DNA from: [Phialemoniopsis] sp. UDSM-2020
Lineage: Eukaryota > Ascomycota > Sordariomycetes > Thyridiales > Thyridiaceae
NCBI GenBank assembly: GCA_018873225.1
Contig: JAEILZ010000001.1
Span: 2,480,001-2,544,000, forward strand
Length of the DNA: 64,000 nucleotides
Direction: 5' to 3'
This document shows, one piece after another, positions 10,060-21,599 of the stretch. A program made the translations under genes and the position numbers. The stretch's first letter is position 1; every line of letters begins with the position of its first letter. Under the pieces are notes generated by a model. It did no database searches. It was given only the letters and a program-made list of their open reading frames with translations, and was not told the DNA's origin.

Positions 10060-12153
10060 TTAGTCTGCCATTTGTGCGGCAGCCACAGGTGGCAACACGT
10101 TCCCAAACGTGGCTTCCTTCGGGGTCTGCGCGTCGTGGCAGTGGGCGATCAGGTACTTGAGGTCCCGACCATTGTCCTGGAATATGTCCATGCAGCCCTG
10201 GCAAATGCGGAGGTAGCACCAGCGGCACTTGAAGCGCACCTCTGTGTCCTGCTTGAGGCAGATCTGACAAGCAAGGGGGCAGTTGAAGTTCTTGTCCCTG
10301 GCCATGTTGCGGTGGCCCTGATAGCACTGGAAATGCTGCTTGCCGAGTGGCTTGGCTGGGAAGATCGTGCCTGGCGGTGCAGGGTTTGAAAACGCCGAAG
10401 GGAAAGCGGGTATCTCAACCGATGGAGACGCTTCATCCAGGCTAATCTTGAGCGGCTCCGAGGTATCAAGAGATAACTGTGGGCGGGGGGCCCTGATCGT
10501 CTCGAGGCTCTGTTTCTCCTCGTAAGAGCCAATAATCGAATCCACAGCTGCATCATCGTTATTCACTGGTGACACCTCAGCTGCAGGCTCCCGTCGGAGA
10601 ACCACAGGCGCAGATTGCTCGGTAGTTCTCGAAGAGGTCCGAGCTGGAAATTGAGCTGTCTCTGGTTGCGGCGTCGCTCGGTTAGGTGCAGGGCTCCTTG
10701 GGAGAGGTGACGTCTTTGGAAGCGGGGAGGGCTGTGGTGTCTTCCGAACCTCACTTTGGTTCTTCTCGGGCGCAGGGCTTTTTGGAAGTGGCGACAATTG
10801 CGGCGGTTGTCGAACTTCTGTCAGATTTCTTTCAGGAGCCTTGCTGGGTGGAGCAGGAAAGTTGGGAATGCTCTTGACAGGCCTAACATTGGAAGGGAGG
10901 CCAACGCCGATTGCTTTTCGAGAGATAGGCGCCTTGGGTACCTCCTTTTCCTGCGAGGGCAGCTCCGGTGACGAGGCTGGCGACTCGGGAGATACGACTC
11001 TTTCCACCAGCGGCTTCTGCACGTCATGTTGCTCGTAGTCGGGCGTCGGCAGCCGCTTGACCGGCGAGCTCGGCGTTCGGGCGCGCTGCTCAGGCTTTGG
11101 CTCGAAATTGGGGCTCTTCACATCCTTCTTCGCAAACTTTGACTCCACCTTCAACTCGACCTTCGACATGGCCTCCCCCATCTTCTGCGGCGCCTGCGTT
11201 GCAGACTCTTGTGAAGCTGTAGGGCGAATATTCCTGCCGGGAAGTCCTAGCGGAGTAGAACGAGGTATCCTTTGCAAGGCACTTTCGTCGCGAGCGAAGG
11301 CTGGTTCAGGAGGGAAAAGCGGACTAATGCTGGGCGGGGCGTCTGGTAATTGTGATTGCGCAGTTGATCCATGACTGACCTGCAATCTGAGATCGGGCAA
11401 TGCTAGGCTCTTTTCCGTTTTTAAGGACCGGCGGCGTAATAGCTGGGAAGGTGAGGCACTGGTGGGAGTGGATGATGTTGTTGGAGAGGTGCCTTGCGCA
11501 AGGTCTGCTGCCGGTGAAGCGCTGGCAGCCTGTGACACTGGTTGTTGCGGCTGCGATTTCTGGTCTTTCAGAGGTGGCGGCGGTGGAGGGCTGTCTTGTC
11601 CATCCCGAGGCGTCACCGGTGCCTGCGCCGGTTTTTCGGGTTCGTCGTCAAAAGAAAGTAGCGATAGAGGGGTAAAGATGCTGTCGCGCTTTAGGAAGCT
11701 CACAGCTGTCTCCTGGCTCGGCGAAGTCGCGATATAGGACGTCATCGTGCTGGCAGTGCCTTCCGAGGACTTGACGACCGACTCTTCCGAGGTACGCGAG
11801 TAGGCCGAGAGCAGACTTGAGATGGAAGCGGCCGGCGACTTCTCTGGGGGAGGCACCGCAGTGTTGCCAACAGGACGTCTCGGTATGGACATGGGCGGCG
11901 GCGGGTTGGCCTTCCTCTTCAACATGGGCAGTGGAGGCAGTGGAGAGTTTATTGGCCTTGCAGCTGCGTCCTCTTGCTTTGGTGGAGGTGCAGGTGCACT
12001 TGAGAGTATGTCGGTAGCGGTTGCCATCATGGGCCTTGGTATCGTTTGGACGGGAGCCGCAGAACTTGAGAGACCGGGAGGAGGAGCTGGCAACGCCTTG
12101 GAGAAGCGCGACCTCCCGGTTTTAGGGGTCTGGAGAGACTGCGAGGCCAACAT
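10060..12153 (-). CDS. Disordered protein with a C-terminal Cys/His-rich domain
   Basis: A single exon of 697 residues. Residues 1 to about 590 are disordered and Pro/Ser-rich, with many PPLP, PLPKSPAP and SPLP motifs that could bind SH3 or WW domains. Residues of about 607-672 are a compact Cys/His-rich block: HFQCYQGH, CPLACQIC, CRWC, CQGC and HCH, with C-x2-C pairs spaced like a double zinc-binding treble clef or B-box-like fold. The last 25 residues are unstructured. I recognise the arrangement as conserved in filamentous ascomycetes but cannot name a function. The proline motifs suggest a scaffold. The ATG at 12153 opens the frame after a long gap and is the natural start. Confidence 0.7.
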   Translation of the reverse strand: MLASQSLQTPKTGRSRFSKALPAPPPGLSSSAAPVQTIPRPMMATATDILSSAPAPPPKQEDAAARPINSPLPPLPMLKRKANPPPPMSIPRRPVGNTAVPPPEKSPAASISSLLSAYSRTSEESVVKSSEGTASTMTSYIATSPSQETAVSFLKRDSIFTPLSLLSFDDEPEKPAQAPVTPRDGQDSPPPPPPLKDQKSQPQQPVSQAASASPAADLAQGTSPTTSSTPTSASPSQLLRRRSLKTEKSLALPDLRLQVSHGSTAQSQLPDAPPSISPLFPPEPAFARDESALQRIPRSTPLGLPGRNIRPTASQESATQAPQKMGEAMSKVELKVESKFAKKDVKSPNFEPKPEQRARTPSSPVKRLPTPDYEQHDVQKPLVERVVSPESPASSPELPSQEKEVPKAPISRKAIGVGLPSNVRPVKSIPNFPAPPSKAPERNLTEVRQPPQLSPLPKSPAPEKNQSEVRKTPQPSPLPKTSPLPRSPAPNRATPQPETAQFPARTSSRTTEQSAPVVLRREPAAEVSPVNNDDAAVDSIIGSYEEKQSLETIRAPRPQLSLDTSEPLKISLDEASPSVEIPAFPSAFSNPAPPGTIFPAKPLGKQHFQCYQGHRNMARDKNFNCPLACQICLKQDTEVRFKCRWCYLRICQGCMDIFQDNGRDLKYLIAHCHDAQTPKEATFGNVLPPVAAAQMAD

Positions 12154-15100
12154 GGTTGCCAGGCACCTATAGGAAAGGTAAGGTAAAAGAGGCGCAGGGG
12201 GATGCGGTCAGGATACCCGTGCTGTTACTCGACGGGGCACAATTCTGTCCTCCTTCTTACTTTCCGGAGGATGACAAGAGGACCCGCATCTGGTGTTGCG
12301 AATATATTCTCCGTGTGAAGGGGTCCTGTGCGAGGGTTCGTCGGTAAGCACGAGGATGGCGGGAGTGTCGGAGGGATCAGGCAGATCCAATAGTCGAACG
12401 GCCCAGGCCTCTCAGGATATCACCAGGTCTTTTGGGAGGTAGGCAGGTTAAGGTTTCGATAGAGATTGAGGCGATGCAGGTTTAAAACTAGCCCATACAT
12501 AAAACACAAGCCTGTGAGAGCAGTCTTGCTAGGAAGATGGAGTTTAAAAGAGTGGTAGACAAAACGAATGGGAGGGATGATGGAGGAGGAAGAGGACTCC
12601 AGTTCCTGGCACAGCCCCTGCAAAACCTACGACATATGGAGATGGAGAGGTACGTACAGCCCAGCTCATACCAAGAATCCAAGAATCACAAGCATCCATC
12701 CACCCATCCACCCATCCACAGTCCTCCTCCACACCCACGCTAATAAGAGATCGCGATTATAGGCGGGTGGGACCTCTCGCTCTCCTCCGTTGGGCATGTA
12801 ACCTGCAGCAGTCAAAAAGATGACCCCCGCCCATCCCGCCTTGCCGGCCTCTTGTTGGTGATCAAATGAGGTGGATCGATTTAACCATGCCCACCCCTGG
12901 TAAGCTGAAACACCCACCGACTTACCGCACTCCGTACACAGAGAGGAACAAGAAAGAAAAAAAGGTGAAGCTAGGTAAGGCCCCCGGATTTGACTAGGTA
13001 CCTACGTACAAGTCCATACCCAAGATGTACGAAGTAACACGGAGAAAGAATACGAGTATTACACAGATGTGCTGTCGACAGAAAACACCCGCAGGAGATG
13101 ACAAGTTGGCTATGACGCGAGCACACGCCCCGGAGGAAGGGAATGTGCTTGGGTTGGCACGGCAGAACAGCTATGATGATATGACTCTCTATACGTTAGA
13201 TAAATTGTGTGTGACGGGCGTGTTTGAAGCCTCATGCCGTGCCAGAGCGACAGCAGCCCAGAAAGCCACGACAGACTTTTGCCATATTCCTCGGTGGGAA
13301 AAAGCCACTTCTTCCACATTGCCGACTCCACTGGCATGAACCCAGAACCCTGCGGAGCTGAGCAACGGGCGACCGTCGCATGCCTGAGAAGGGTCGTGTT
13401 TGTCTTGCGACAAGCCGCTAATGGGGTTTAACTCGGTCACCGCGGAATGTGGCTCTGACTTTGCAGGCGAGGCCAGAGCTTCACGAGGCGAGACGCCACT
13501 TACCTAGTTCGCTAGGCGAACTGTTCTTTTCCTCTTCTCTTGCATGAAGTCCGGAAGGGGGCATCACGGTGTTTTCAGACGAGGAGAGCCTTGGATCGCT
13601 GGGTCGCTAGCCGGGTCCCTGGTTTTGCGCGACCCCGTGAGGTGACAGCTCGTCCCAAGACCGGCTGCCTGCGACCGACCCTCAGGGGTTGCATCGCGAT
13701 CGGCACAGGGACTAATTGGAGGACCGTACCGATCCAGGGGACTAGGGTTTCGTCACCGCAACCTCGTCCAACCACTGCCTTGCCAATCACTCCGCGCCGC
13801 CACGCTGAGCTTCTGAAACATCCCAAGAAATAAGATTAACCCCCCGAGTCCTGAACAGGCCGACTCAAAACCTGGGTTTGAAAAGGACGACGACCAGGAC
13901 GACGACGACGACGAAGATCGCCCTGACAGGCATGACGTTTGAAAGCTGGGATGAGCTTTATGCGGAGCAAGGATGGCATTTTCTTACCGGGCTTCGAACG
14001 AGAAGCACAGACAACAGCGTCGCAGCAGACTAAACCTTCAGCGTTGCGTCGAAAGAAAGCCGTTCGCTTGAGCTACTTCAGACCCAAGAGTCAACTGTCA
14101 AGAATCCCTCCTTACGTCGCAGCAGCTTTCTCGGCTGTCACGGTCCCCTATGCTCATTGCTTCTTCCCATCAAACCCCAGAGGCGTCCGCGTACCTGCAT
14201 ACACTTTTACTGGGTCCCTGTAAGCGACATTGGTCTGCAGGAAGAGTGCTTTTGATTTGGGCTTGGTGTGGCACACCGAATCACAGGATGTCCGTCTCCT
14301 TCTGCCTGTTGTCTCGCCCGTGCGTCCCGAAAGAAATGTTCTTCGAAATATCCAAATGCGACCCTCTGATCTGCATGGCTAAGGCTTGCAGGCCGTTCTC
14401 GTACTACGTGGTACACCCAGCGCCCATCGTCAGAGCGATCCCTGCAGGTATCGAGGGATCTCAGGAGCCCACGCGCGCTAAATCCTAGAGTGGTCTCACC
14501 CTCCACGCGTGGGAATGTACGTGATCACGGTCGGCGGCGGCGGCGGTGGGGTTGCAAGCCCTCTTTCAACGGTGGCAGGGATCTAAAGTGCTCTTTGATC
14601 TCCATCTTGCTGATCTGGAATCGCCTTTAAAAGGCATTTTGGGTCCATTAATATATGATCGAGACATTCCCAGCTTAACGAGCTTTTCCATCCCTACAGT
14701 TAAAAGGGTTCTTGGCATTCCTTCGAGAGCAACCGAGCAGCAATCATCAGATCATAGATGAATTTCCGGCTTGCACTCACAATTTGACCTACCCTTTCTT
14801 TGTGCCTTATATTGGCATTCGAAAAAGATACTTATGATCAATAGCTAAGAAATAGGCGCGTATGGACCAACCATAGCGCGCTCATTTCCTGCACGCTACA
14901 CATGCAACGTGAAATTCGACAACTTCGGTCAGCTCGGAGATGAACACGGGCGGCGCGCCCCGCATCGTGGTGCCTACGGGGCTGCAAGCCGTCAGCCGGC
15001 TTATAGACGAAGGATGTAGCCGTGCTATCGTGGTAGCTTGATGTTCAATCGAGGCTTCCATGGCCTGAGGATCTACGAAGGGACGGCGTGCGCTGCTTGC

Positions 15101-15545
15101 CGTGCCGCAAGATCCCGAAATTGTACTGGGAGAGGGAGTACAGAAAGACTTTTCTTGTAAGAGAACTCTATCTCTCCGATTTCAGCAAGAAGACGAACCA
15201 ATTTGTGAGGCCATGCAAATCAATGATACGCAATTATGGCTGTCGGTGGTGGCATTAGGACTGGATCGATTGATTGCTTACCAAACCAAACCCGGAATCC
15301 CCGCACCGTGATTTGATGGCTTCCATCTCCGACGACCGGTACTGCCCTCACGCGGCGGTGCCGATCATTGCTTTAGATTTGAGTTTTTCTCAACCACGGA
15401 TCATAGTAAACCGTAAATTTTGCAGTACCAGCCAGCCGCTTGTAGAGTCAGCTGAAGCGTGTAAGACACACACCTGCAAGGGAACAACGCCTGCGCATCA
15501 CCAACACACGTGCCGGCTCAATTGGTGCCCGCCAAGAACGAGGGA
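12154..15545. other. 3.4-kb intergenic region without a supported gene
   Basis: I see no open frame with protein-like sequence, and the short frames overlap each other on both strands. Low-complexity pieces are present: a (CATC/CACC)n-like tract at about 12693-12720, GAC repeats at about 13886-13914, and a GGC tract at about 14531-14547. Part of 12154-12500 must be the leader and promoter of the minus-strand gene to the left. The last few hundred bases are the promoter of the MFS gene. Confidence 0.5.
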
Positions 15546-17382
15546 ATGCGGGACGGAGGTGCTCAGGCCGAGCCCCGGGAGACCAGCTCTCTCCTCGGAG
15601 GCTCGGAGGCCACGGAAACAAACGGGACCTTTGGGCAACCCCCAAGCTCGACCGCTCCGGCTTCTGGAGAGACCTCAGACTCGGTGACGCGAGAGGGTCT
15701 TCCCGATGTCGCCGCGAAACTTCCTATCTTGGTTCCGGCCATAGGCATTGGTGTAAGTGTGATCTGTAAGGGCTGCCCAAGATCTTTCTGCTGACATCCC
15801 TCGAGATCTTTTTATGTGCTCTGGACCAGCTGCTGGCTGTTGCTACCTACGCCAAGATTGGGAGCGATCTCAATGCCCTCAACAGCACGAGTTGGATAGC
15901 TACAGCGTATGTGCTGACTGTCCTCGATGTCATAAACTGTAGCCGGCATACTGATCATCTGTGCAGGTACTTTCTGACCCTCACAAGCTTTCAGCCCTTA
16001 TATGGCAAGCTGAGTGACATTTTCGGCCGCAAGGAGTGCCTACTATTCTCCTATCTCGTGTTCGGTCTCGGGTGTCTAGGATGCGGCCTCGCGCAGGACA
16101 TGACGCAGCTCGTCATAGCTCGCGCCATCGGTGGCATCGGTGGAGGCGGCATGAACGCCGTCGTGTCCATCCTCATGACCGACATCGTGCCCCTTCGTGA
16201 CCGCGGTGTCTGGCAGGGCTACATCAACATCATCTTTGCCGCGGGCACGGCCACCGGCGCCCCTCTCGGCGGCCTCCTCGCCGATTCGGTCGGCTGGAGA
16301 TGGTAAGTGCATGACCGACTAGTCAACCGTAACTCCGGTCAAGACTCTGACCGCTGTTTCCTAGGTCCTTCATCGGCCAGGCCCCTCTCTGCCTCGTCGC
16401 CTTCGTGGCCGTCTACTTCGTCCTGCACCTCCCCCGCACCGACCACGCCCACTGGCTCGACAAGCTCACCCGCGTCGACTTCCTCGGCGCCTTCACCCTC
16501 GTCGCCGCCGTCGCCTCGCTCCTCATCGGCCTCGACAACGGCTCCAACAACGGCTGGCGCCACGGCTCCACCGTCGCGCCCCTCGCCGCCTCCCCGGCCC
16601 TCTTCGCCGTCTTCGTCGCCATCGAGATGCGCGTCGCCTCCCACCCCTTCGCGCCGGGCCACATCATCTTTGACCGCTCCCTCTTCGCCTGCTTCATGGC
16701 CAACTTTTGGGGCACGGCGGGCCAGATGCCGACCCTCTTCTTCCTGCCCTTGCTCTACCAGGCCGTCGACGGCCTGTCCGCCGTGCAGTCCGGCCTCCTT
16801 CTCATCCCCGGCTCGATCGCCGGCGTCTCGGCCTCGGTCGGCGGCGGTCTCGTCATCCGCCGCACGGGGCGGTACTACTGGGTCACCGTCGCCGCCTACG
16901 CCACCCTACTCCTCGCCTGCCTCCCGCTCACGCTCTTCTCGGGCGGCATCGCGCAGTCCAAGGCCGGCACCGTGGCGGGGCTGGTCCTGACCTCCATGGG
17001 CGCCGGGTCGGGCCTCACGACGACCCTCGTGGGCCTCATCTCCAACGCGGCGCGCGACGACGCCGCCGTGGCCGTCGCCTGCTCGTACCTGTTCCGCTCG
17101 CTCGGGTCCGCGCTCGGCATCAGCATCCAGTCGGCCGTCCTGCAGCAGGTCCTGCGCACGCAGCTCGCGGCGCGCCTGGGAAGCGGCGACGCCGCGCGCG
17201 AGATCGAGGAGCGCGTGCGCCAGAGCATCGACTACATCCGGGAGCTGGAGCCCGGCGTGGCGGGCGTCGTCAGGCGGTGCTACCAGATCGCGACCATGAC
17301 CGTCTTTGCCTCCAACGCGGTCTTCTTGGTGCTGGCGTTGCTGGCTGCGTTTTTCGTCCGGGAAAAGAGAGTGGGCAAGTGA
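15546..17382 (+). CDS. MFS transporter, DHA2/Vba-like (vacuolar basic amino acid type)
   Basis: Four exons, 15546..15752, 15806..15906, 15967..16302 and 16365..17382, encode 553 residues. The introns of 53, 60 and 62 bp all keep phase. The start MRDGGAQAEP is the first ATG in frame. Residues 12-17 (ETSSLL) fit the ExxxLL signal that sorts proteins to vacuoles through AP-3. The first membrane segment carries ALDQLLAVATYAKIG, the family's first motif (usually ALDQTIVATALP). Motif A is GKLSDIFGRKE. About 12 to 14 hydrophobic segments follow, ending in a charged tail (FFVREKRVGK). Vba1/2-type proteins move basic amino acids into the vacuole, but related DHA2 members export drugs, so the substrate is uncertain. 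The last exon is extremely GC-rich, with many C-ending codons, unlike the first exon. Confidence 0.85.
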
Positions 17383-18207
17383 AGACTCGGTGACTCAAGT
17401 GAAGAAGGTTGAATCTAAGGCATCACACCTCCAAAACAGGCTCACTGGGCAAGCGATTGCTCTTCTATGGCAGCGCTTTAGCCTTCGGGGTTGTTGTGGC
17501 GAAAATGCGATCCGTCCGAAACTAGGTTTGAATTCCCAAGACCATACTATATTGTATGAGACAAGAACCATGCATAGAGCTTCATGTGAACAGGAACAGT
17601 ATAGCACCAATTACAAGGCAGGTGAGAATAGAAGAATAGTTCCATATCATGATCTCTATCTATCTATGTAAGAGCCTCGGGTGGAGGATGTCGGTGGCGC
17701 ACCTGAGGGCTTTGCGCCCGAGGCAATCAACTCTCCAAGCGGAAGAATTTCAAAAGTGGTAAAAGGGTCAACTCTATCTATAGGGCATGCAGAGGATGTG
17801 ACGAGCGAACCGTGTATCTTCCTCCTCAAAAACAAATAATAAACCCGCCCTTTCCCAGTGGCATGAGCAGTGGTGGATATCTCAAAAAAAGAAAATTCAG
17901 CGAATGCGGACCGTAGTCCTGTTCTCTTAATCCAGAGCGCACCATGCGATGCGCGGCCGGCTTGAACCAGGGTAGTGCAAATCAGGCGGATCATAGGAGA
18001 ACGATGAAACCCCAAATCATCGACAAATTGCCCAAAGCAAAGTATGTGGTGAAAGGGGTGAAATAAAGAAGAAACGAGAATGCTTTTGCCAATGAACTCC
18101 TCGGTGACACCGCCGCCATGCTACGCCATTTCCGATGGACCAGCACGCTCTCTACCAGATCCCTACCCTGATGCTGCTCTTCCTTCACTTTGACCGTCTA
18201 AATGCCC
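17383..18207. other. Convergent 3' region between MFS and 6PGL genes
   Basis: 825 bp holding two 3' UTRs. A short TCTA repeat lies at about 17655-17667. No gene is supported. Confidence 0.5.
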
Positions 18208-18993
18208 TCATAGATTGAAGGCTCGCTTGGGGAAGCTCACGCCCTCGATCGCCGGATTGTCAACAAACCAGCTGCACCTATCGCCGCAGCCCTCATTGAC
18301 CAGGGTTGTTGGCAGACCACTGTCCTCGTCGAAGATCTGCTTCATGATGTCCTTCTTGCCTGCTCCGGTGGCGACAAATGCGACACGGACACTGTGAGTG
18401 ACAACGGGGAGCGTAAGGGTTATCCGCTTTGGTGGCGGCTTGGGGCTGTCCTCGATAGGTGCCACCCAGGCGTTAGTCTCGCGAAGCAGCTCGTGGCCAG
18501 GGAACAAGCTGCAAGTGTGGCCGTCGGGGCCGCAGCCAAGCAGAAGCAGGTCGAAGATCGGAAGCTTGACGCTATCTCTACTTGCGAAGGATCGGACAAG
18601 GACCTGCTCGTACTGATCGGCAAGCTCCTGGGTGTCGTTCAGATAGGTCTCGTCGATGGCATGGACGGTGGGTTGACCAGCTTCGGCGGGGATCTTGTCG
18701 AGGAGCTCCTTCTTCAATAGAGCATAGTTGGAGTCTTCGTGGTCGAGGGGCACGGCCCGCTCATCGGCAAAGAAGATCTCCCACTTGTCGAAGTGGACTG
18801 TATCATCGGGGCCCGAGGCAGGCGCAAGTAACGCCTTGGCCAGAGTAGCAGGTAAACTTCCTCCAGAAACGCCGACTTTGAATACGCCATGACGGTTGAG
18901 TCCAGCAGCCTGACACTGGATCACGTAGGTCCTCAACGCGGGTGCCAGAGCACCTACGTCAGGGAAGTTGAACAAGTTGGTTTGCTTTCCCAT
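18208..18993 (-). CDS. SOL3: 6-phosphogluconolactonase
   Basis: A single exon of 261 residues, close to the usual 250 to 260. The enzyme hydrolyses 6-phosphogluconolactone to 6-phosphogluconate, the second step of the oxidative pentose phosphate pathway, in the cytosol. Signatures are GVSGGS at residues 41-46 (phosphate-binding) and GCGPDGHTCSLFPGH at 153-167 (active-site loop). The family usually has Met or Leu, then GPDGHTASLFP, so the two cysteines are mild variations. FFADERAVP and the C-terminal SWFVDNPA are also present. The frame stays open upstream of ATG 18993 but has no ATG there, so MGKQTNLFNF is the start. The symbol follows the yeast SOL3/SOL4 family. Confidence 0.93.
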   Translation of the reverse strand: MGKQTNLFNFPDVGALAPALRTYVIQCQAAGLNRHGVFKVGVSGGSLPATLAKALLAPASGPDDTVHFDKWEIFFADERAVPLDHEDSNYALLKKELLDKIPAEAGQPTVHAIDETYLNDTQELADQYEQVLVRSFASRDSVKLPIFDLLLLGCGPDGHTCSLFPGHELLRETNAWVAPIEDSPKPPPKRITLTLPVVTHSVRVAFVATGAGKKDIMKQIFDEDSGLPTTLVNEGCGDRCSWFVDNPAIEGVSFPKRAFNL

Positions 18994-21599
18994 CTTGTCT
19001 GTACTGGAGAGTGACTGCGGGCGGATAGACGACTCGTTCGTTACTGTGGAGCAGATCAGATCGTATCTGAAGACTGCCAGGCTCGATAAGAGGAACCGTA
19101 GGAGAAAACGGATGATGGTCGCCAGGTGGGAGATAGTTGTGTGTTGTTGGGACCGATATGGAGGGTTTGTTAGGCAGGACTGCGAAAATGGGAATAAGAG
19201 AAAAAGGTGTTTGGACAAGAGTGACGGCTCTCAATGTTTCGCGGGATTTTGTGGCTGCCGTTCAAGCGCAGCCAAAGGTTGCTGGCAGTGCTGTTCGACG
19301 GTGGGTAATGGTGTAAATAGTGGGTTGGAGGGTGGACTTTTGGTGGGTTTGGTGGGGGGGCTCAACCTTGTGAAATGATGAGGGGCACTGCCATTTGATG
19401 CAAGGTCGATTGGTCTGGTTGTGGTCGTATTATCGATAACTGCAATGCGTGCACTTGATTGCAGGCAATGCAACTCGGAATGCAGGAAGAGTCCAACAAG
19501 CGAAGAAGGGTATGCACACAAAGGACCCTTGATAGATGAGCGGGAGAGATGTAACGCAGTCAATCACCTCGGAGAAGCTGCTGCAATGGCAGGGTATAGA
19601 TAGTCTGCAGACAACAATGGCGTAATGAGCATGTAGGCCGTCTTATCCGTCAACAACGGACAAGCACTGAGGGGGCTTGATCTCCGGAAAATACTCCCGA
19701 AACCAACGCAGGAGGAGGTGTGGTATCAAAGCCTGAGGTTTCGCTGGCGATGCGGCCGATCTGCAAGTGATTCCCGGCTGTGAAGAACTGATGAGAGAGT
19801 AGAGCAAATCTACAACGCGGAACAAGGCAGAAAGACTAGCACTACGCATGTTGGAAATAATACACTTATATGTACTTTATGGGATGCTGCGGTGCAACTT
19901 GACTCGCGGCGAAGTGTACGATCAAGATGCTGCCGGATCTCAGCCCCAGCGGGTACCAACACTGACAAGTCATGTAACTTTATCATCCAGGGCTGGTCTG
20001 GCAGTCTGGGTGTGTCCCCCCGATTACAGGATTTGATCCGTACGATTCCATGTCTCTTGGGCGGCCATAAGGCAAAGTGGATAATGCGACTAGACATGGA
20101 CTTAGAGCGCGGCAGTGATGGAGGAGTGACGTTGATAACGGCGGCGACAGGCGCAAGCGGAGCCTAGCACATTTCGAGCCTAGAGAGCACAGAGGCACGC
20201 ACATGCGTGACGAACCCGGACGCTCTCATTGCTCCCACGGGCTCCTAATGGTGCCCCTCTCTGACTGTCCGTGGGTTGTACTCTGCTGAAACCGCCACAG
20301 TGGTGACAAGGTGATTATCATTCCCGCGGGCACTAAGTTTAGCATCCCAGACGCACACCATCGCGCGACGTCGATCACCGCCCGCCGACCAACCATCCTG
20401 GCTCGCCTTTCCGGCAGGCATTCCGCAAATCTGGGACCGTGTCGCTCAGAGTGAGTATTTACTCCCACGACTCCGTACCTACTAACACGAGTTGTGCCTG
20501 ATTATCTGTGGTAAGGTCCATATGATTGGTTCCGACAGTAGTTGCCCGTCTTTCGCCCAGACAGGACCTGGGCAGTGGGCTCATCTCCTTCGTCAATGGC
20601 GAAACCGCACCTCCTAAGTACACTTGGCGACAGTGTTGTTCATCACTGCTAGGCACTCGAGAGATAAGGAATATATCTCACGCGATATCGTAGTCTACTT
20701 GCCGCACTGCACTGCATGTTTGGTTCCGTCACTAGCATGACAGGAAGCTGACTCATGGTGGGGTTTGCGCTGTAAGTGACGCCTATTGCTGCACAATCCA
20801 GCAGTCCAAGTCCTTTGAGGCCGTCACTCGACGTGAAGGCAAAAATCACCATCACAGACGGCACATCGCATTGTGGCGCATCTGATCGTAGCTTGGGTAG
20901 CTATCTCAGATCTTGGGGAAGCCGGTAAGGCACCGGTGGACGCATCGGCCAATCGTTGAAGCTCTCGTCGCAACATTAATTAACAGTGCAGAACTGGTGT
21001 AGTGATAGCGTCATTCATCGAATGGCACCGTGGCCAGCCTCTGTATCGTGAGGCTAACGATAAAGGCAAGGAGGCCGGTGGGTGCGGGAGGACGGGGCCA
21101 GGCGGCGCCGGTCTTTTCGAATACGCCCAAACCGGTGCATTTGATCCGGCGGTCTTTCGCTACAATCTCCTTCGAACGCTTTCTTCTCAATTTCAGTGCA
21201 TGATGCAGGATGAGCTCTTGAAATTGGTAGCATATTGCAGGTCAGCTGTGAGTTTTGTACTAGCTGTAATGTCCGACAATCGTCAAGTGCTCTCGATAAC
21301 TTTCAAGGTGCACCTCACAATGCGGGATTGACGTCGCCCCTCCATGTTTTGTGACTGTCAACTAAAGTGACCCCGAAAGTAAGATGACTCAGCATCGCGA
21401 TCTGGCTGCACCAGAATTCCATCGGACTTCTCAGCGGCCGCCAAGACCAGTCTATCGGGGATTCGACCAGTCGGCCGGTCCAACTTCTAGTACATAGCTC
21501 TGTTCATAATCACACAGCAACTTGCTTCAAGATCAGTGTTACGTGGTTTTATATGCCATAGTCTTGCGGATTGCGAGACATCATCTATCTACAATCAAT
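18994..21599. other. 2.6-kb intergenic region between divergent genes
   Basis: Promoters for 6PGL (left) and the PHO13-type gene (right). I see no further gene: the open frames are short and overlap on both strands. An ACTCCGTAC motif occurs near 20469. Confidence 0.5.

Noticed and set aside
16307..17393. Alternative open frames within the MFS gene
   Set aside because: The frame used encodes clear membrane segments and family motifs; the others are compositional shadows.
18994..19218. N-terminal extension of 6-phosphogluconolactonase
   Set aside because: The frame is open but without an ATG, and the family begins at the chosen start.
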